Counted from the stretch's first letter, positions 41,317-50,822 are shown. The stretch is 64,000 nucleotides of DNA from Actinotalea endophytica (GCF_025717005.1 NZ_JAOVZU010000006.1:78925-142924), one strand, 5' to 3'. Numbers and translations: made by a program. Notes: generated from the sequence alone by a model not told the origin.

Positions 41317-42570
41317 TCACACGTGCGCACGCCGCGCGGCGCGATGAGCCCGCTTGGCCGCGTACATCGCCTCGTCCGCGGCCGCGAGCAGGTCGTCGGC
41401 GTCGGCGTGGTCGGTGGACACCGCAGCCCCGACGCTCGGCGGGCAGAGCACCTCGGAGCCGTCCGGGAGCAGGTAGGGCGGGGACAGGACCTCGACGAGC
41501 CGACGGAGGATCCGTTCCGCCGCCCCGGGCTCGGCCTCGTGCACCACGACGAACTCGTCGCCGCCGATCCGGGCGACGATGTCGGCGCCGCGCACCGTGC
41601 TGGTCAGCCGGCGGGCGACCTCGAGCAGCACCATGTCGCCGGCCGCGTGCCCGAACACGTCGTTGACCGGCTTGAAGTCGTCCAGGTCGATGTAGCTGAG
41701 CACCAGCGAGGTGCCCTCGCGGGCGTTGCGGGTCAGCGCGGCGTCGAGCAGCATGCTGAGCAGCCGCCGGTTCGCCGCGCCGGTCAGCGGGTCGCGCAGC
41801 GCGAGGTCGGCGAGGCCGTCCTGCATCTGCCGCATCTCGGTCACGTCCCGGCCGATGCCCTGCCAGCCTCCCGGGATCCGGGCGACGTGCATCTCGATGG
41901 TCACCCAGGTGTCGTCCGGACGACGGAACTGCAGGTCGAACCGCTCGGGCGGCTCGTCCCCGGCCAGGGCGCGGGCGAACGCGGTGCGGCCGTCGTCGTC
42001 GAGCACGTGCAGGATCTGCTCCGGGTCGCCGAGCAGTCGCTCCTTGTCCCAGCCGAGCAAGGTCTCCACCGAGGGCGAGACGTACGTCAACCGGGGCTCG
42101 GGGGTGACCTGCAGCCGCCAGACCAGGTCGCTCGACGCCTCGGCGAGGGTTCGGAACATCGACTCGCTCGCCGCGAGGCGTTGCTCGGCGAGGTGGCGCT
42201 CCGTGACGTCGCGACCCACCGCGAGGATCTCGGCGCCGGTGGGCAGCGGGAGGTACCGGTCGGCCCACTCGATCCACATGCCGGGCGTGCGCGACGCAGG
42301 CCTCGGCTCGGTGTCGCGCAGGTGCGGGGCCTCGGGGCCGAGCCGGCCGAGCTGCGCGTGCAGCCCCGCCATCTCGCGGTCGTTCAGCATCCCGGTCAGC
42401 GGGGTGCCGATGAGGTCGTCGGGGTCGGCCTTGAACTGCGACGCGTAGGCGCGATTGCAGTACACGATGCACAGGTCGTCGACCCGGTAGCGGACGACCT
42501 GCTCGGTGAGCAGGTCGAGCATCCGGGCGAGCTCGTCAGGGGGCATCGAGGGCCCTGTGCCGTGTGCCAT
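41317..42570 (-). CDS. PAS-PAS-GGDEF diguanylate cyclase
   Basis: A 417-residue soluble signalling protein. Two PAS domains (about residues 15-130 and 135-245, ending with VGRDVTERHLAEQR and IGRDVTEMRQMQD) precede a GGDEF domain. The catalytic motif GGDEF and the upstream inhibitory RxxD (RGAD, 5 residues before) are both intact, so it should make c-di-GMP and be product-inhibited. No EAL domain follows. ATG 42570 has GGAGGG close by. In actinobacteria c-di-GMP controls development and secretion. Signal unknown. Confidence 0.93.
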   Translation of the reverse strand: MAHGTGPSMPPDELARMLDLLTEQVVRYRVDDLCIVYCNRAYASQFKADPDDLIGTPLTGMLNDREMAGLHAQLGRLGPEAPHLRDTEPRPASRTPGMWIEWADRYLPLPTGAEILAVGRDVTERHLAEQRLAASESMFRTLAEASSDLVWRLQVTPEPRLTYVSPSVETLLGWDKERLLGDPEQILHVLDDDGRTAFARALAGDEPPERFDLQFRRPDDTWVTIEMHVARIPGGWQGIGRDVTEMRQMQDGLADLALRDPLTGAANRRLLSMLLDAALTRNAREGTSLVLSYIDLDDFKPVNDVFGHAAGDMVLLEVARRLTSTVRGADIVARIGGDEFVVVHEAEPGAAERILRRLVEVLSPPYLLPDGSEVLCPPSVGAAVSTDHADADDLLAAADEAMYAAKRAHRAARRAHV

Positions 42571-42818
42571 CGCCCTCCTATCGGCACGGGTGGCGCCAGT
42601 GTGACCGATGCGCGTCCCGCGCGTGCGGGCCGACGCGCGCAGGACCCCCCGACGCGACCCGGACGGCCGATCGGGCATGCGCCGCCGGACGATCGGCGAG
42701 CCGTCGCCAGGGATCCGGTGCGCAACCCGAGCAGATCCGGCACGCCGCGCCTGCAAGATCCGGCCGGGTCGCCACACTCAAGGAGTGACCCCACCCGGTG
42801 CGAACCCTGGAGGCCCCG

Positions 42819-43319
42819 GTGCGTGACGACGCCTGGTTCGAGCGGTTGTTCGCCGAGCACGCCGCCGCCCTGCACCGCTACGTCGCACGCCGCGCTGCGC
42901 CGTCCGACGTCGCGGACCTGACCGCCGATGTCCTCGTGACGGCGTGGCGGCGCCGCGAGGACGTGCCCGAGGGCGCCGAGCTGCCCTGGCTGTACCGCAC
43001 GGCCGGGTACGTGCTGGCCAACCACCGGCGCAAGCTGCGTCCGGTCCCGGTCGAGCTCGTCCCCGAGGAGGTCGACGACGTCGACCCCGCGGACCTCGCG
43101 GTCAAGGACGAGCAGGTGCGCTCGGCGCTGGCCGCGCTGTCCCCGCGGGACCGCAGGGTGCTGCTCCTGCACGCCTGGGAGGGGCTGGGCGGCGAGGAGC
43201 TCGCCGAGGTCCTGGGGGTGAGCCGAGGTGGTGCCGACGCGGCGCTCTCCCGGGCGCGGGCCAGGTTGCGGCAGGCGTGGGACGCAAGCGACGCCGGGTC
43301 CGCGACACAGAACGGCTGA
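42819..43319 (+). CDS. ECF RNA polymerase sigma factor
   Basis: A 166-residue extracytoplasmic-function sigma factor. Region 2 is RLFAEHAAALHRYVARRAAP to LTADVLVTAWRRRED (residues ~7-50) and region 4 is ALAALSPRDRRVLLLHAWEGL followed by EELAEVLGVSRGGADAALSRARARLR (residues ~103-155). GTG 42819 has GGAGG 5 bases upstream; GTG 42798 is possible. It is followed after 21 bases by a membrane protein likely to act as the anti-sigma partner. Confidence 0.92.
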   Translation: MRDDAWFERLFAEHAAALHRYVARRAAPSDVADLTADVLVTAWRRREDVPEGAELPWLYRTAGYVLANHRRKLRPVPVELVPEEVDDVDPADLAVKDEQVRSALAALSPRDRRVLLLHAWEGLGGEELAEVLGVSRGGADAALSRARARLRQAWDASDAGSATQNG

Positions 43320-43340
43320 GAGCACCTCGAGGAGGTCACC

Positions 43341-44660
43341 ATGAGCAGCATCCCCCCGAACGGTCCCGGCTCGACCGGTGACGAGGCGTTCGACCGGCTC
43401 CGCGCGGCAGACCCCGCGGCCGGGTCCGAGCCCGACCTGCGCGCGCTGCGCGCCGCGGTCGCCGCGCGCGCCGAGGCCGGCGCCGCCGCAGGTGACCAGC
43501 TGGCCACCCGGCGCGCCCGGTGGCCGATCGCCGCCGCGGCAGCCGCGGCCCTGGTGATCGGAGCCGGTGGGGGGTACGCGATCGGCGCCGTGCAGGGCAC
43601 CGCGAGCAGCGGCTCCGACGAGGCCTTGAGCGTCGCGACGGCCGAGGACGGCGCCATGGGCGGCGCGATGGAGTCGGCCGCCCCCGAGCCGGGACGGGTG
43701 GCCGGCGGCGGCGTGGCGAGCGACAGCTCGATGGCGGCCGGCGACGCGGCGTGGTGGGGCTACGGCCGCACGGTGTTCACGGCGCAGGGCCTGTCGGACC
43801 AGGCCGGGACCGCGCAGGTCCGCGCGGTGGACGCCGCCGCGGTGTTCGACGCCGACAGCATGGCCGCCGCTGCGACCGTCCTCGGCGTGCCCGGCACGCC
43901 CGAGCAGACCGACGGCGTGTGGGCCGTCGGGCCGCAGGACGGCTCCGCCGCGTCCCTGTCGATGTACCCGGAGGGGAACGCCGGGCTGAACTTCTACGAC
44001 CCGACCGCCGACCCGTGGTCCTGCACCGCGGAGGACGCCGCGAAGGACACCGGCTGCACCGAGCGCGACCTGGGTCCGGCCCCGTCCGCGACCGAGGCCG
44101 AGGCGCAGCTCGCCGACCTGCTCGGCGCGCTCGGCCTGGACGCCGCCGGCTTCCAGATCGAGGCCGACGCGGGGTCCGACACGCAGTGGACCTACGTCAC
44201 CGCGTACGAGGTGATCGACGGTGTGCGGACCGGTCGGACCTGGAGCGCCTCCTACACCGGCGGCGGCCTGCAGTCGCTCTACGGCTCGCTCGCGCCGCTC
44301 GTCGACCTCGGCGAGTACCCGGTGGTCAGCCCGGTCGAGGCGGTCGCACGGCTGTCCGACCCCCGGTTCGGGACGTCCGGGCCGATGTGGTTCGACGACA
44401 CCGTCGGGCTCAGCGACTCGGTCTCGACCCTGCCCGCGCCGGACGCGGTCCCGACCGGCGTGCCGGACACGCCGGAGCCGGGCAGCCCGGTGTCCTGGCC
44501 GGTGCAGCACGTGACGATCACCGGCGCGGAGCTCGTGTCGGGCATGCAGACGGACGGAGCGGGTGCCGTGCTGCTCGTGCCGACCTACCGGCTCACCGGC
44601 TCGGACGGCTCGGTCTGGTCGGTCCTCGCGGTGGCTGACGACGCGCTCGACTTCTCCTGA
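43341..44660 (+). CDS. Single-pass membrane protein, probable anti-sigma partner
   Basis: A 439-residue protein with a short cytoplasmic part (residues 1-50), a transmembrane segment (IAAAAAAALVIGAGGGYAIGA, about residues 57-77) and a long outside domain rich in Ala/Gly, then aromatic beta strands. No zinc HxxxCxxC motif is present, so it is not a ZAS-type anti-sigma factor. GAGGAGG precedes the ATG. Adjacency to the ECF gene suggests it controls the sigma factor or is its signal receptor. The function of the outer domain is unknown. Confidence 0.65.
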   Translation: MSSIPPNGPGSTGDEAFDRLRAADPAAGSEPDLRALRAAVAARAEAGAAAGDQLATRRARWPIAAAAAAALVIGAGGGYAIGAVQGTASSGSDEALSVATAEDGAMGGAMESAAPEPGRVAGGGVASDSSMAAGDAAWWGYGRTVFTAQGLSDQAGTAQVRAVDAAAVFDADSMAAAATVLGVPGTPEQTDGVWAVGPQDGSAASLSMYPEGNAGLNFYDPTADPWSCTAEDAAKDTGCTERDLGPAPSATEAEAQLADLLGALGLDAAGFQIEADAGSDTQWTYVTAYEVIDGVRTGRTWSASYTGGGLQSLYGSLAPLVDLGEYPVVSPVEAVARLSDPRFGTSGPMWFDDTVGLSDSVSTLPAPDAVPTGVPDTPEPGSPVSWPVQHVTITGAELVSGMQTDGAGAVLLVPTYRLTGSDGSVWSVLAVADDALDFS

Positions 44661-44702
44661 GCGAGGCTGCGGGCGGGGTGGAGGGCCCCCTCCGGCGGTC
44701 CC

Positions 44703-44735
44703 CGGTGCGGTGCGGCCCGGTGCCGCACCGCACCG
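44703..44735 (+). terminator. Terminator after the sigma operon
   Basis: A 13-base stem (CGGTGCGGTGCGG and complement) with a 7-base loop, about 43 bases after the stop. No T-run follows. Confidence 0.6.
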
Positions 44736-44825
44736 TCGTGGCTGGTCCGGTGCGTGCGTCCGGCGGGTTCGCGGGCTAGGTTCGGCGTGTCGCCGGTGCG
44801 TCCGACGCCGCCAGGAGGTTCTGTC

Positions 44826-46580
44826 GTGGACAGCCAAGAGCCGAGCGGGCCGCCCCGCCCCCTCACCCGTCGTGAGCTGCGCGCGCTCGAGGCCATGCAG
44901 TCGGCCGAGCCCGACCAGGCCCAGGAGCCCGACGCCGCGCCGTCACCCGAGCTGACCGGGCCCGAGCCGCAGTCGCCCGAACCCGCGCCGGACGAGCTGC
45001 CGGCCGACCTGCCGGCGGCCGAAGGACCGGAGGAGCCCGAGCACGCGGCCGGCGAGGAGCCGCCCGAGGCCGACGAGCCCTACCAGCCGGAGTTCGTCCC
45101 GAGCGCGGCGTCCACGACCGGCACGACGACATGGTCGGACGACGTCCGCTGGTCCCTGCACGGCGAGCTGCCGCGCGAGCTGCCGCCCGAGCCGGACTCG
45201 GAGGACGACGTCCGCTGGGACTTCGACACGATCCCGCTGCAGACGCTGCGCGAGCTCGACGGCGAGGACGCGGAGTCGCAGCACCTGCCCGTGGAGCCCG
45301 ACTGGCCCGAGGAGCCGGAGGGCGAGTGGCCCGCTCAGGAGGGCGCCGGCGACGAGACGCTGGCCGGCGAGCAGCCCGGCGTCGAGGACGCCGCGTGGCC
45401 CTTCGGTGAGCCGGTCGGCGAGCGGCCCGCGCCCGGCGTGGCCGCGGAGCCCGAGGCTGCGGGTGAGGCGGAGGCCGCCCCCGTGCCCGCCTGGGGGGCG
45501 CCGACCCGGGTGTCCGCCTGGGCGAGCGCCGACGTGGCGTCCCCGCTGCCCCCCGAGGCCGCACCGCCCCTGCACTTCGAGCCCGACGAGCTGGACGAGC
45601 CCGAGCTCCCGGCCGCGGTCGCCGAGGTGCCCGGCGTCGAGCCCGAGCTGCCGACGCTGTCCGACCTGCTCGCGGCCCGGCCCGAGGCTCCCGCCGGGCC
45701 CGCGGAGCAGGGCTGGCAGGGCACCCTGCGGCGGCTCACCGGCGGCCTGCTCGCCCTGCGCCCCGGCCCGGCCGAGCAGCGGCACCGTGCGTCGGTCGCC
45801 AGCGTGCAGCGCTCGCTGGACGGCCCGCGCACGGTCGTGGTGATCAACCCCAAGGGTGGCGCGCACAAGACCACCGCGACGCTGCTGCTCGCGGCGACGT
45901 TCGGCCAGCACCGCGGCGGCTACACGCTCGCGTGGGACAACAACGAGACCCGCGGCACGCTCGGCTGGCGCGCCCAGCAGGCGTACCACCACAACACCGC
46001 CGTCAACCTGCTGCAGGACCTCGAACGGTTCACCGCGTCCGGCACGGCGCGGGTCGGGGACCTGGACAACTACGTGCGCTCGCAGGGGTCGGCGCAGTTC
46101 GACGTGCTCGCCTCGGACGAGGACGCGGCCTCGGCCGCCTCGATCGACGCGTTCGCCTTCCGGGCCCTGCACCGCACGCTCGCGCGGTTCTACCGGATCA
46201 TGGTGATCGACACCGGGAACAACATGCGGGCCTCCAACTGGCAGGCGGCCGTCGAGGCCGCCGACCAGGTGGTCATCGTCTCGACCGTGCGCGAGGACAC
46301 CGCGCAGTCCGCGGCCTGGGCGATCGACGCGTTGCGCGCCACCGGCCACGAGGAGGCGGTGCGGCACGCGGTGACCGTGCTGTCCGACCCGGCCCCGCGC
46401 CGCGACCCGAACCTCGCGGACCGCCTGCACGAGCACTTCGGCCAGCTCACCCGCGCCGTGGTGGACGTCCCGTACGACGCGAGCCTGGTCGGCGGGACGC
46501 CGCTGGAGGTGCAGCGTCTCGACCGGCGCACCCGGGAGGCGTGGCTGCACGTCGCAGCCGCGGTCGCCGAGGGGCTGTAG
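44826..46580 (+). CDS. MinD/ParA-like ATPase with long disordered acidic front
   Basis: A 584-residue protein. Residues 1-~300 are disordered, rich in Glu, Pro and Asp. The C-terminal SIMIBI ATPase has the deviant Walker A VVINPKGGAHKTTAT (residue ~339), with both signature lysines, and further motifs VIDTGNNMRASNW (residue ~459) and VSTVREDTAQSAAW (residue ~482). Family members position chromosomes, flagella or secretion machines by ATP-driven dimerisation. The GTG follows AGGAGG by 7 bases. No parB or type VII secretion gene is visible. Relatives in actinobacteria sit near ESX loci, but here the context is silent. Confidence 0.8.
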   Translation: MDSQEPSGPPRPLTRRELRALEAMQSAEPDQAQEPDAAPSPELTGPEPQSPEPAPDELPADLPAAEGPEEPEHAAGEEPPEADEPYQPEFVPSAASTTGTTTWSDDVRWSLHGELPRELPPEPDSEDDVRWDFDTIPLQTLRELDGEDAESQHLPVEPDWPEEPEGEWPAQEGAGDETLAGEQPGVEDAAWPFGEPVGERPAPGVAAEPEAAGEAEAAPVPAWGAPTRVSAWASADVASPLPPEAAPPLHFEPDELDEPELPAAVAEVPGVEPELPTLSDLLAARPEAPAGPAEQGWQGTLRRLTGGLLALRPGPAEQRHRASVASVQRSLDGPRTVVVINPKGGAHKTTATLLLAATFGQHRGGYTLAWDNNETRGTLGWRAQQAYHHNTAVNLLQDLERFTASGTARVGDLDNYVRSQGSAQFDVLASDEDAASAASIDAFAFRALHRTLARFYRIMVIDTGNNMRASNWQAAVEAADQVVIVSTVREDTAQSAAWAIDALRATGHEEAVRHAVTVLSDPAPRRDPNLADRLHEHFGQLTRAVVDVPYDASLVGGTPLEVQRLDRRTREAWLHVAAAVAEGL

Positions 46581-46598
46581 CCGGGCGGGTCCGCGGTC

Positions 46599-46604
46599 TA
46601 CCGT
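46599..46604 (+). promoter_or_regulatory. -10 box TACCGT before the PLD-like gene
   Basis: TACCGT is 5 bases before the GTG at 46610, near the leaderless distance. Confidence 0.45.
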
Positions 46605-46609
46605 GAGGT

Positions 46610-48307
46610 GTGCGCCGTAGCCACCGGGCGCAGGGCCTCACCGTGCGGGCGATCGCCGGCACGCACACCGTGCTGCTCGGGCTCGACCTCGCCGATCCGG
46701 CGGGGAGCCTCGGCTTCGCGATCCACCGGGTGGACCACACCGAGGGTGAGTGCACCTGGCTGCGGGCCATGAAGACGTTCCCGAGCGTGGTGCCCGATCC
46801 GGCGCCGGGTTCCGACTGGAGCACGCGGGACCACCCGGTCCAGGGCTTCCAGTGGGGTGACTACTCGGCCAAGCCGGGCCACGACTACACGTACACGGTC
46901 TCGTCCCTCGGTGGTCCTCCGGCGGCACCGGTGGTGCTCGCCTCGTCGGCGGTCCGGGTGAGCACCGAGGTCGAGGACGACGGGGTCCACGGGGTCTGGT
47001 TCAACCGCGGCGTGGCCGGTTCGCAGGCCTTCGCGCGCCGGTTCGGCGGGTGGCTGCCGGGCGCGGATCCCGACGAGTCCGACCCTGCGATGGTCTGGCT
47101 GTCGCGCGGGCTCGCCGAGGCGTTCCTGGCGTTCGTCGCCCGGGCGACCGACGCCGACTGGAGCCTGCACGGCGCGTTCTACGAGCTCACCTGGGACGCG
47201 GGGCTGAGTGCACTGGCCGACGCACGCGACCGGGGTGCCGAGGTGCGACTCGTCGTGCACGGCCGGGACCGGGACTCCACGCCGGACGTCAACGACGACC
47301 GGACCGCCGAGGCCGCGCACGCCGCCGTGGCCCGCACCGGCACGGAGGACCTGGTGATCTGGCGCGACGTGGCGAACCGGTCGGCGCTGCACCACCACAA
47401 GTTCCTCGTGCTCGCCCACCACGGCGACCCGGTCGCGGTGTGGACGGGGTCGACCAACCTCACCCGGGGCGCGCTGTACGGGCACTCGAACGTCGGGCAC
47501 CTGGTGCACCACCGCGAGGTCGCCGGCGCGTACCGGGCCGAGTGGCAGCGGCTCGTGGACGGCGAGACCACCCAGGACCTGCGCGTCGTGCACGACGAGC
47601 CGCCCCTCGCCACCCCGGTGCCGGCCGACCCGGGCGTTACGGTCGTGATGTCGCCGCGCTCGTCGCTCGCCGCGCTGCACTGGTACGCCGACCTGGTCGA
47701 CGCCGCGACCTCGTCGGCGCACCTCACCGGGGCGTTCGGGCTGAACAAGGTCTTCCGGGACGTGCTGGCCGTGGACCGGGACCTGGTGCGGACCGTGCTG
47801 CTCGACAAGGTGCCGCCGCCGGGGCAACGGATCCCGCTCACCGACCCCGACGTCCGGCTGTCCACCGGCAGTCACCTCTCGGCAGGATCCCTCGAGCAGT
47901 GGGCCGCCGAACGGCTCACCGGGTTCAACACCCACGTCCGCTACATCCACACCAAGATCATCATGATCGACCCGCTGACCGACGACCCGACGCTGCTCAC
48001 CGGTTCGGCCAACTACTCCGACGCCTCCACGTTCTCCAACGAGGAGAACACCCTGGTGATCCGCACCGGATCGACCCTCGCGTCCTCGGGTCGCGCGGTG
48101 CGTCGGGTCGCCGACATCTACCTCACCGAGTACCACCGGCTGTTCATGCACCACGTGTTCCGCGCGATGGCCGCCCGGCAGGACGTCAACAGCGGCGCGG
48201 CGCACTGGACCGGCCACCTGGACGAGACCGACGCCTGGAGCGCGCGGTACTACGCGCCGGGGTCGTGGCGCGAACGTCAGCGGCGGCTGTTCGCCGGCAC
48301 GGGCTGA
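46610..48307 (+). CDS. Phospholipase D-like protein
   Basis: A 565-residue protein with two HKD-type modules. The first is HHHKFLVLAHHGDPVAVWTG-STNLT (around residue 262, His-x-Lys with a downstream Asn) and the second is IHTKIIMIDPLTDDPTLLTG-SANYS (around residue 446). No signal peptide is apparent, so it is likely cytoplasmic. PLD-fold enzymes cleave phosphodiesters in lipids, DNA or other substrates; the second motif keeps the canonical His and Lys. The N-terminal ~170 residues are unlike the catalytic part. It converges with a deacetylase gene. Confidence 0.85.
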   Translation: MRRSHRAQGLTVRAIAGTHTVLLGLDLADPAGSLGFAIHRVDHTEGECTWLRAMKTFPSVVPDPAPGSDWSTRDHPVQGFQWGDYSAKPGHDYTYTVSSLGGPPAAPVVLASSAVRVSTEVEDDGVHGVWFNRGVAGSQAFARRFGGWLPGADPDESDPAMVWLSRGLAEAFLAFVARATDADWSLHGAFYELTWDAGLSALADARDRGAEVRLVVHGRDRDSTPDVNDDRTAEAAHAAVARTGTEDLVIWRDVANRSALHHHKFLVLAHHGDPVAVWTGSTNLTRGALYGHSNVGHLVHHREVAGAYRAEWQRLVDGETTQDLRVVHDEPPLATPVPADPGVTVVMSPRSSLAALHWYADLVDAATSSAHLTGAFGLNKVFRDVLAVDRDLVRTVLLDKVPPPGQRIPLTDPDVRLSTGSHLSAGSLEQWAAERLTGFNTHVRYIHTKIIMIDPLTDDPTLLTGSANYSDASTFSNEENTLVIRTGSTLASSGRAVRRVADIYLTEYHRLFMHHVFRAMAARQDVNSGAAHWTGHLDETDAWSARYYAPGSWRERQRRLFAGTG

Positions 48308-48343
48308 GCCCGGCGCGGACGGTCGTGCCCGGCACGCTCAGCC
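48302..48343. terminator. Bidirectional hairpin covering two convergent stops
   Basis: GGCTGAGC (48302-48309) pairs with GCTCAGCC (48336-48343), with partly paired bases between. Both stop codons are inside the stem. Confidence 0.55.
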
Positions 48344-49285
48344 GTCGAGGAGCTCCTCGACGGTCGTGAACGAGTACCCGGCGGCCGCCAGGCGTGCGAT
48401 GACCTCGGGCAGCGCGTCGGCGTCGAGCGTCGTGCCGTCGTCGGGGTTCGCGCCGACGTGCATGAGCACGATCTCGCCGGGCGTCGCCGCGCCGAGCACG
48501 CGGTCCGTCACCTCGGCCGCGGACCTACCCCCGCTCGTGCCCTGCCAGCCGAGGGTGTCGACGGTCCACCGCATGCACGCGTAGCCGGCGGCGTTCACGG
48601 CCCGCACGTCCGCGTCGGTGCGGTCGCCGTACGGGAAGCGGAACCACGGCCCGGGCGTGCCCCCGGCCGCGACGATCGCGGTCCGGGCGGCGGCCAGGTC
48701 GGCGGCGATCTGCGCTTCGGTCAGCAGCGGGTAGTGGTCATGGTTGTCGCTGTGGTTGCCGATCACGTGACCCGCGGCCGTGATCGCGGCGACGTCGGCC
48801 GGGTACCTGCGGGCGAACGCACCCGTGACGAAGAACGTCGCGGGTACCCCGGACGCGGCGAGGGTCGCGAGGATCGAGGCCACGCCCGCGTCGGACGCGC
48901 CGCAGTCGAAGGTGAGCGCGACGACCCGGCGTGAGGTCGGCAGGGTGGTCCAGTCCGTGCCGAGGACATCGGCCGGCAGCGGCACGCACCCGGGGCCGCT
49001 GGTGGGGGGTGCCGCGGCGGGGGCCGTGGTCGAGGGGGTCGCGCTCGGGGTCGGGGCGGCGGTGGACGAGGCCGGACGGTCCGCCGGCGGCGAGGGTTCG
49101 GGCGAGCTCGTCGTCGGCGACGTGGACGGCGGGCAGGGCGTCGTGGTGCCGGGTGACGAGGCGGGCGAGGACGCGGGCGCCGCGCTCGGCGCAGGCGAGG
49201 GCTCGGGGGGCGTGCTCGTCCCGCAGCCCACCAGGGCGCCGAGCGCCATGAGGGTCGCGAGCCGACGCGAGCACGCGCGCCTCAT
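48338..49285 (-). CDS. Polysaccharide deacetylase lipoprotein (NodB domain)
   Basis: A 315-residue lipoprotein: signal ending at ALVGC (Cys21), a Pro/Ser/Thr-rich spacer of about 75 residues, then a NodB homology domain. Motif 1 LTFDCGAS has the catalytic-base Asp, motif 2 is GNHSDNHDHY with H-S-x-x-H, motif 3 RFPYGDR, motif 4 DTLGWQG and motif 5 LMHVGANP. It is expected to remove acetyl groups from cell-wall peptidoglycan or other N-acetylated polymer at the outer face of the membrane. Confidence 0.9.
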   Translation of the reverse strand: MRRACSRRLATLMALGALVGCGTSTPPEPSPAPSAAPASSPASSPGTTTPCPPSTSPTTSSPEPSPPADRPASSTAAPTPSATPSTTAPAAAPPTSGPGCVPLPADVLGTDWTTLPTSRRVVALTFDCGASDAGVASILATLAASGVPATFFVTGAFARRYPADVAAITAAGHVIGNHSDNHDHYPLLTEAQIAADLAAARTAIVAAGGTPGPWFRFPYGDRTDADVRAVNAAGYACMRWTVDTLGWQGTSGGRSAAEVTDRVLGAATPGEIVLMHVGANPDDGTTLDADALPEVIARLAAAGYSFTTVEELLDG

Positions 49286-49378
49286 GCCTCCATCGTCGGT
49301 CGGCGGCCGACGGCCGGAACAGGGCCGGTCGTCCCGCCCCGGGCCGATGCGAGCACGCCGACGGCTGTGCTGACGGCT

Positions 49379-49426
49379 GTGCCGGCTGTCGCGCCGACCG
49401 CCGTGCCGGCTGTCGCGCCGACCGCT
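49379..49426. repeat. 24-base tandem repeat, two copies
   Basis: GTGCCGGCTGTCGCGCCGAC and four more bases recur at 49379-49402 and 49403-49426 with one change. Degenerate pieces lie on both sides (from about 49360 to 49445). It is intergenic, upstream of the deacetylase gene. Confidence 0.6.
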
Positions 49427-49455
49427 GTGCCGACCCCTGTGCCGGGCGTCGCCGC

Positions 49456-50700
49456 TCAGTCAGCGACGACGAACTGCACCCCGTCGTCGGTCACGTCCAG
49501 CCAGCCCCCGAGCGGTGCCCCCGGGCCCCCGACCGGGAAGACCGTCGCGGCGCCGTCGGGGCCGGCGGGGACCAGGGAGGTGACCGAGCCGTCGGACGGG
49601 AGCCAGGCGAGCAAGGGAGCGCTCTGGCCGGAGAGCAGCCCGGCCCCCCAGCCCGGTGCCGTCGTGCTCCCCAGAAGGGCCGACCGGGTCGCGCCGGTGA
49701 CGTAGCCGAGCCCCGTGTCGACCTCGCGGACGGCGCCGTCCGCGACCTCGACCACCCGCTGCTCGCCCCCGGAGGTCCCGTCGCCGAGCGCCAGCACCAC
49801 CGATCCGTCGTCGGTGCCGAGCGCCACCACGCTGGCATCGTCCACGGCCAGCGGGGTCACGCCGGTCGGGCCGACCAGGTACCACGTCCCCCGACCGCCC
49901 TCCTGGCACCCAGCGAGCCAGCGGTCGTCATCGAGCCAGGTGGGCCAGCAGGATCCGTCGAGCGGGTGCGCGGTCTCCTGGAGCGTCGCGGGGTCGACCT
50001 CGACCACCTGGCCCGAGGTCGGGTCCACGGCGAGCAGCACGTGCCCGTCGGGAGCCGGTGCCACGCCCCACCAGTCGGCGTCCACGGATGCCGTGATCGA
50101 CCCGTCGACCGTGGTGGCCAGCACCCGCCCGCCGGTCGGGGAGTCCACCGTCACGATCAGGTCCGGTTCGCTGCCGCCCAGCAAGGTCACCGAGACCCCG
50201 GTGGCCTCGGGTTCCGATGCGAGCAGCGCCGACCAGTCCAGGTCGCCGATCGAGCGACCGGTCTCGAGGTCGACCACCGCCATGGTGGCCGCGGTGCCGT
50301 CGCTGCCGAGGACCAGAGCGTCGGGCGTGCCCGGGAGCCACTGGACCACGGTGACGTCGCCGAGGTCGGGCAGCTCGTACCGGGTGCCGTCGGGGGAGAT
50401 CAGGTAGTGCACGACGGCCCTCGGCTCGGGCGAGCCGGCGTCGCTCGCCACGACCCGGGCGACGAGCCACGTGGCGTCGGTCGTGGCCAGCAGCCCGGCC
50501 GTGAGCGGTTCGGCCTCCGGGAAGGACGGATCGACGGTCACCGTGGTCAGCAGCGTCGGGGTGGGGGTGGGTGTCGACACGGGTGTCGTGGACGTGGTGC
50601 TCGGCGACGGTTCCGCGGCCGGCTCCGCTGCGCTCGTGCACCCACCGAGCAACGCCACACCCATCGCCACCACGACGGTCCCGGACAGCCGCACGCTCAT
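49456..50700 (-). CDS. Lipoprotein with propeller-like repeats
   Basis: A 414-residue lipoprotein; the signal ends at ALLGGC (Cys21). A Ser/Thr/Pro-rich linker is followed by seven or so beta-sheet units of the form D-G-T-x-Y-x-L, D-L-E-T-G-R-S-I and D-P-T-S-G-Q-V-V-E-V-D, suggesting a beta-propeller. It may bind a polymer or protein at the cell surface. ATG 50700 is used because it gives a proper lipoprotein signal. Confidence 0.7.
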   Translation of the reverse strand: MSVRLSGTVVVAMGVALLGGCTSAAEPAAEPSPSTTSTTPVSTPTPTPTLLTTVTVDPSFPEAEPLTAGLLATTDATWLVARVVASDAGSPEPRAVVHYLISPDGTRYELPDLGDVTVVQWLPGTPDALVLGSDGTAATMAVVDLETGRSIGDLDWSALLASEPEATGVSVTLLGGSEPDLIVTVDSPTGGRVLATTVDGSITASVDADWWGVAPAPDGHVLLAVDPTSGQVVEVDPATLQETAHPLDGSCWPTWLDDDRWLAGCQEGGRGTWYLVGPTGVTPLAVDDASVVALGTDDGSVVLALGDGTSGGEQRVVEVADGAVREVDTGLGYVTGATRSALLGSTTAPGWGAGLLSGQSAPLLAWLPSDGSVTSLVPAGPDGAATVFPVGGPGAPLGGWLDVTDDGVQFVVAD

Positions 50701-50822
50701 CGCCCCCTGACACGACCTGCTGATCACCTGCGGCTACACCGAACCACGCGCCCGGTCGCGCGACGGCGCCTTCCAGGTCACGACTCGAGCACGGACGGCC
50801 CGCTCGGGGCAGGATTGGCGGC

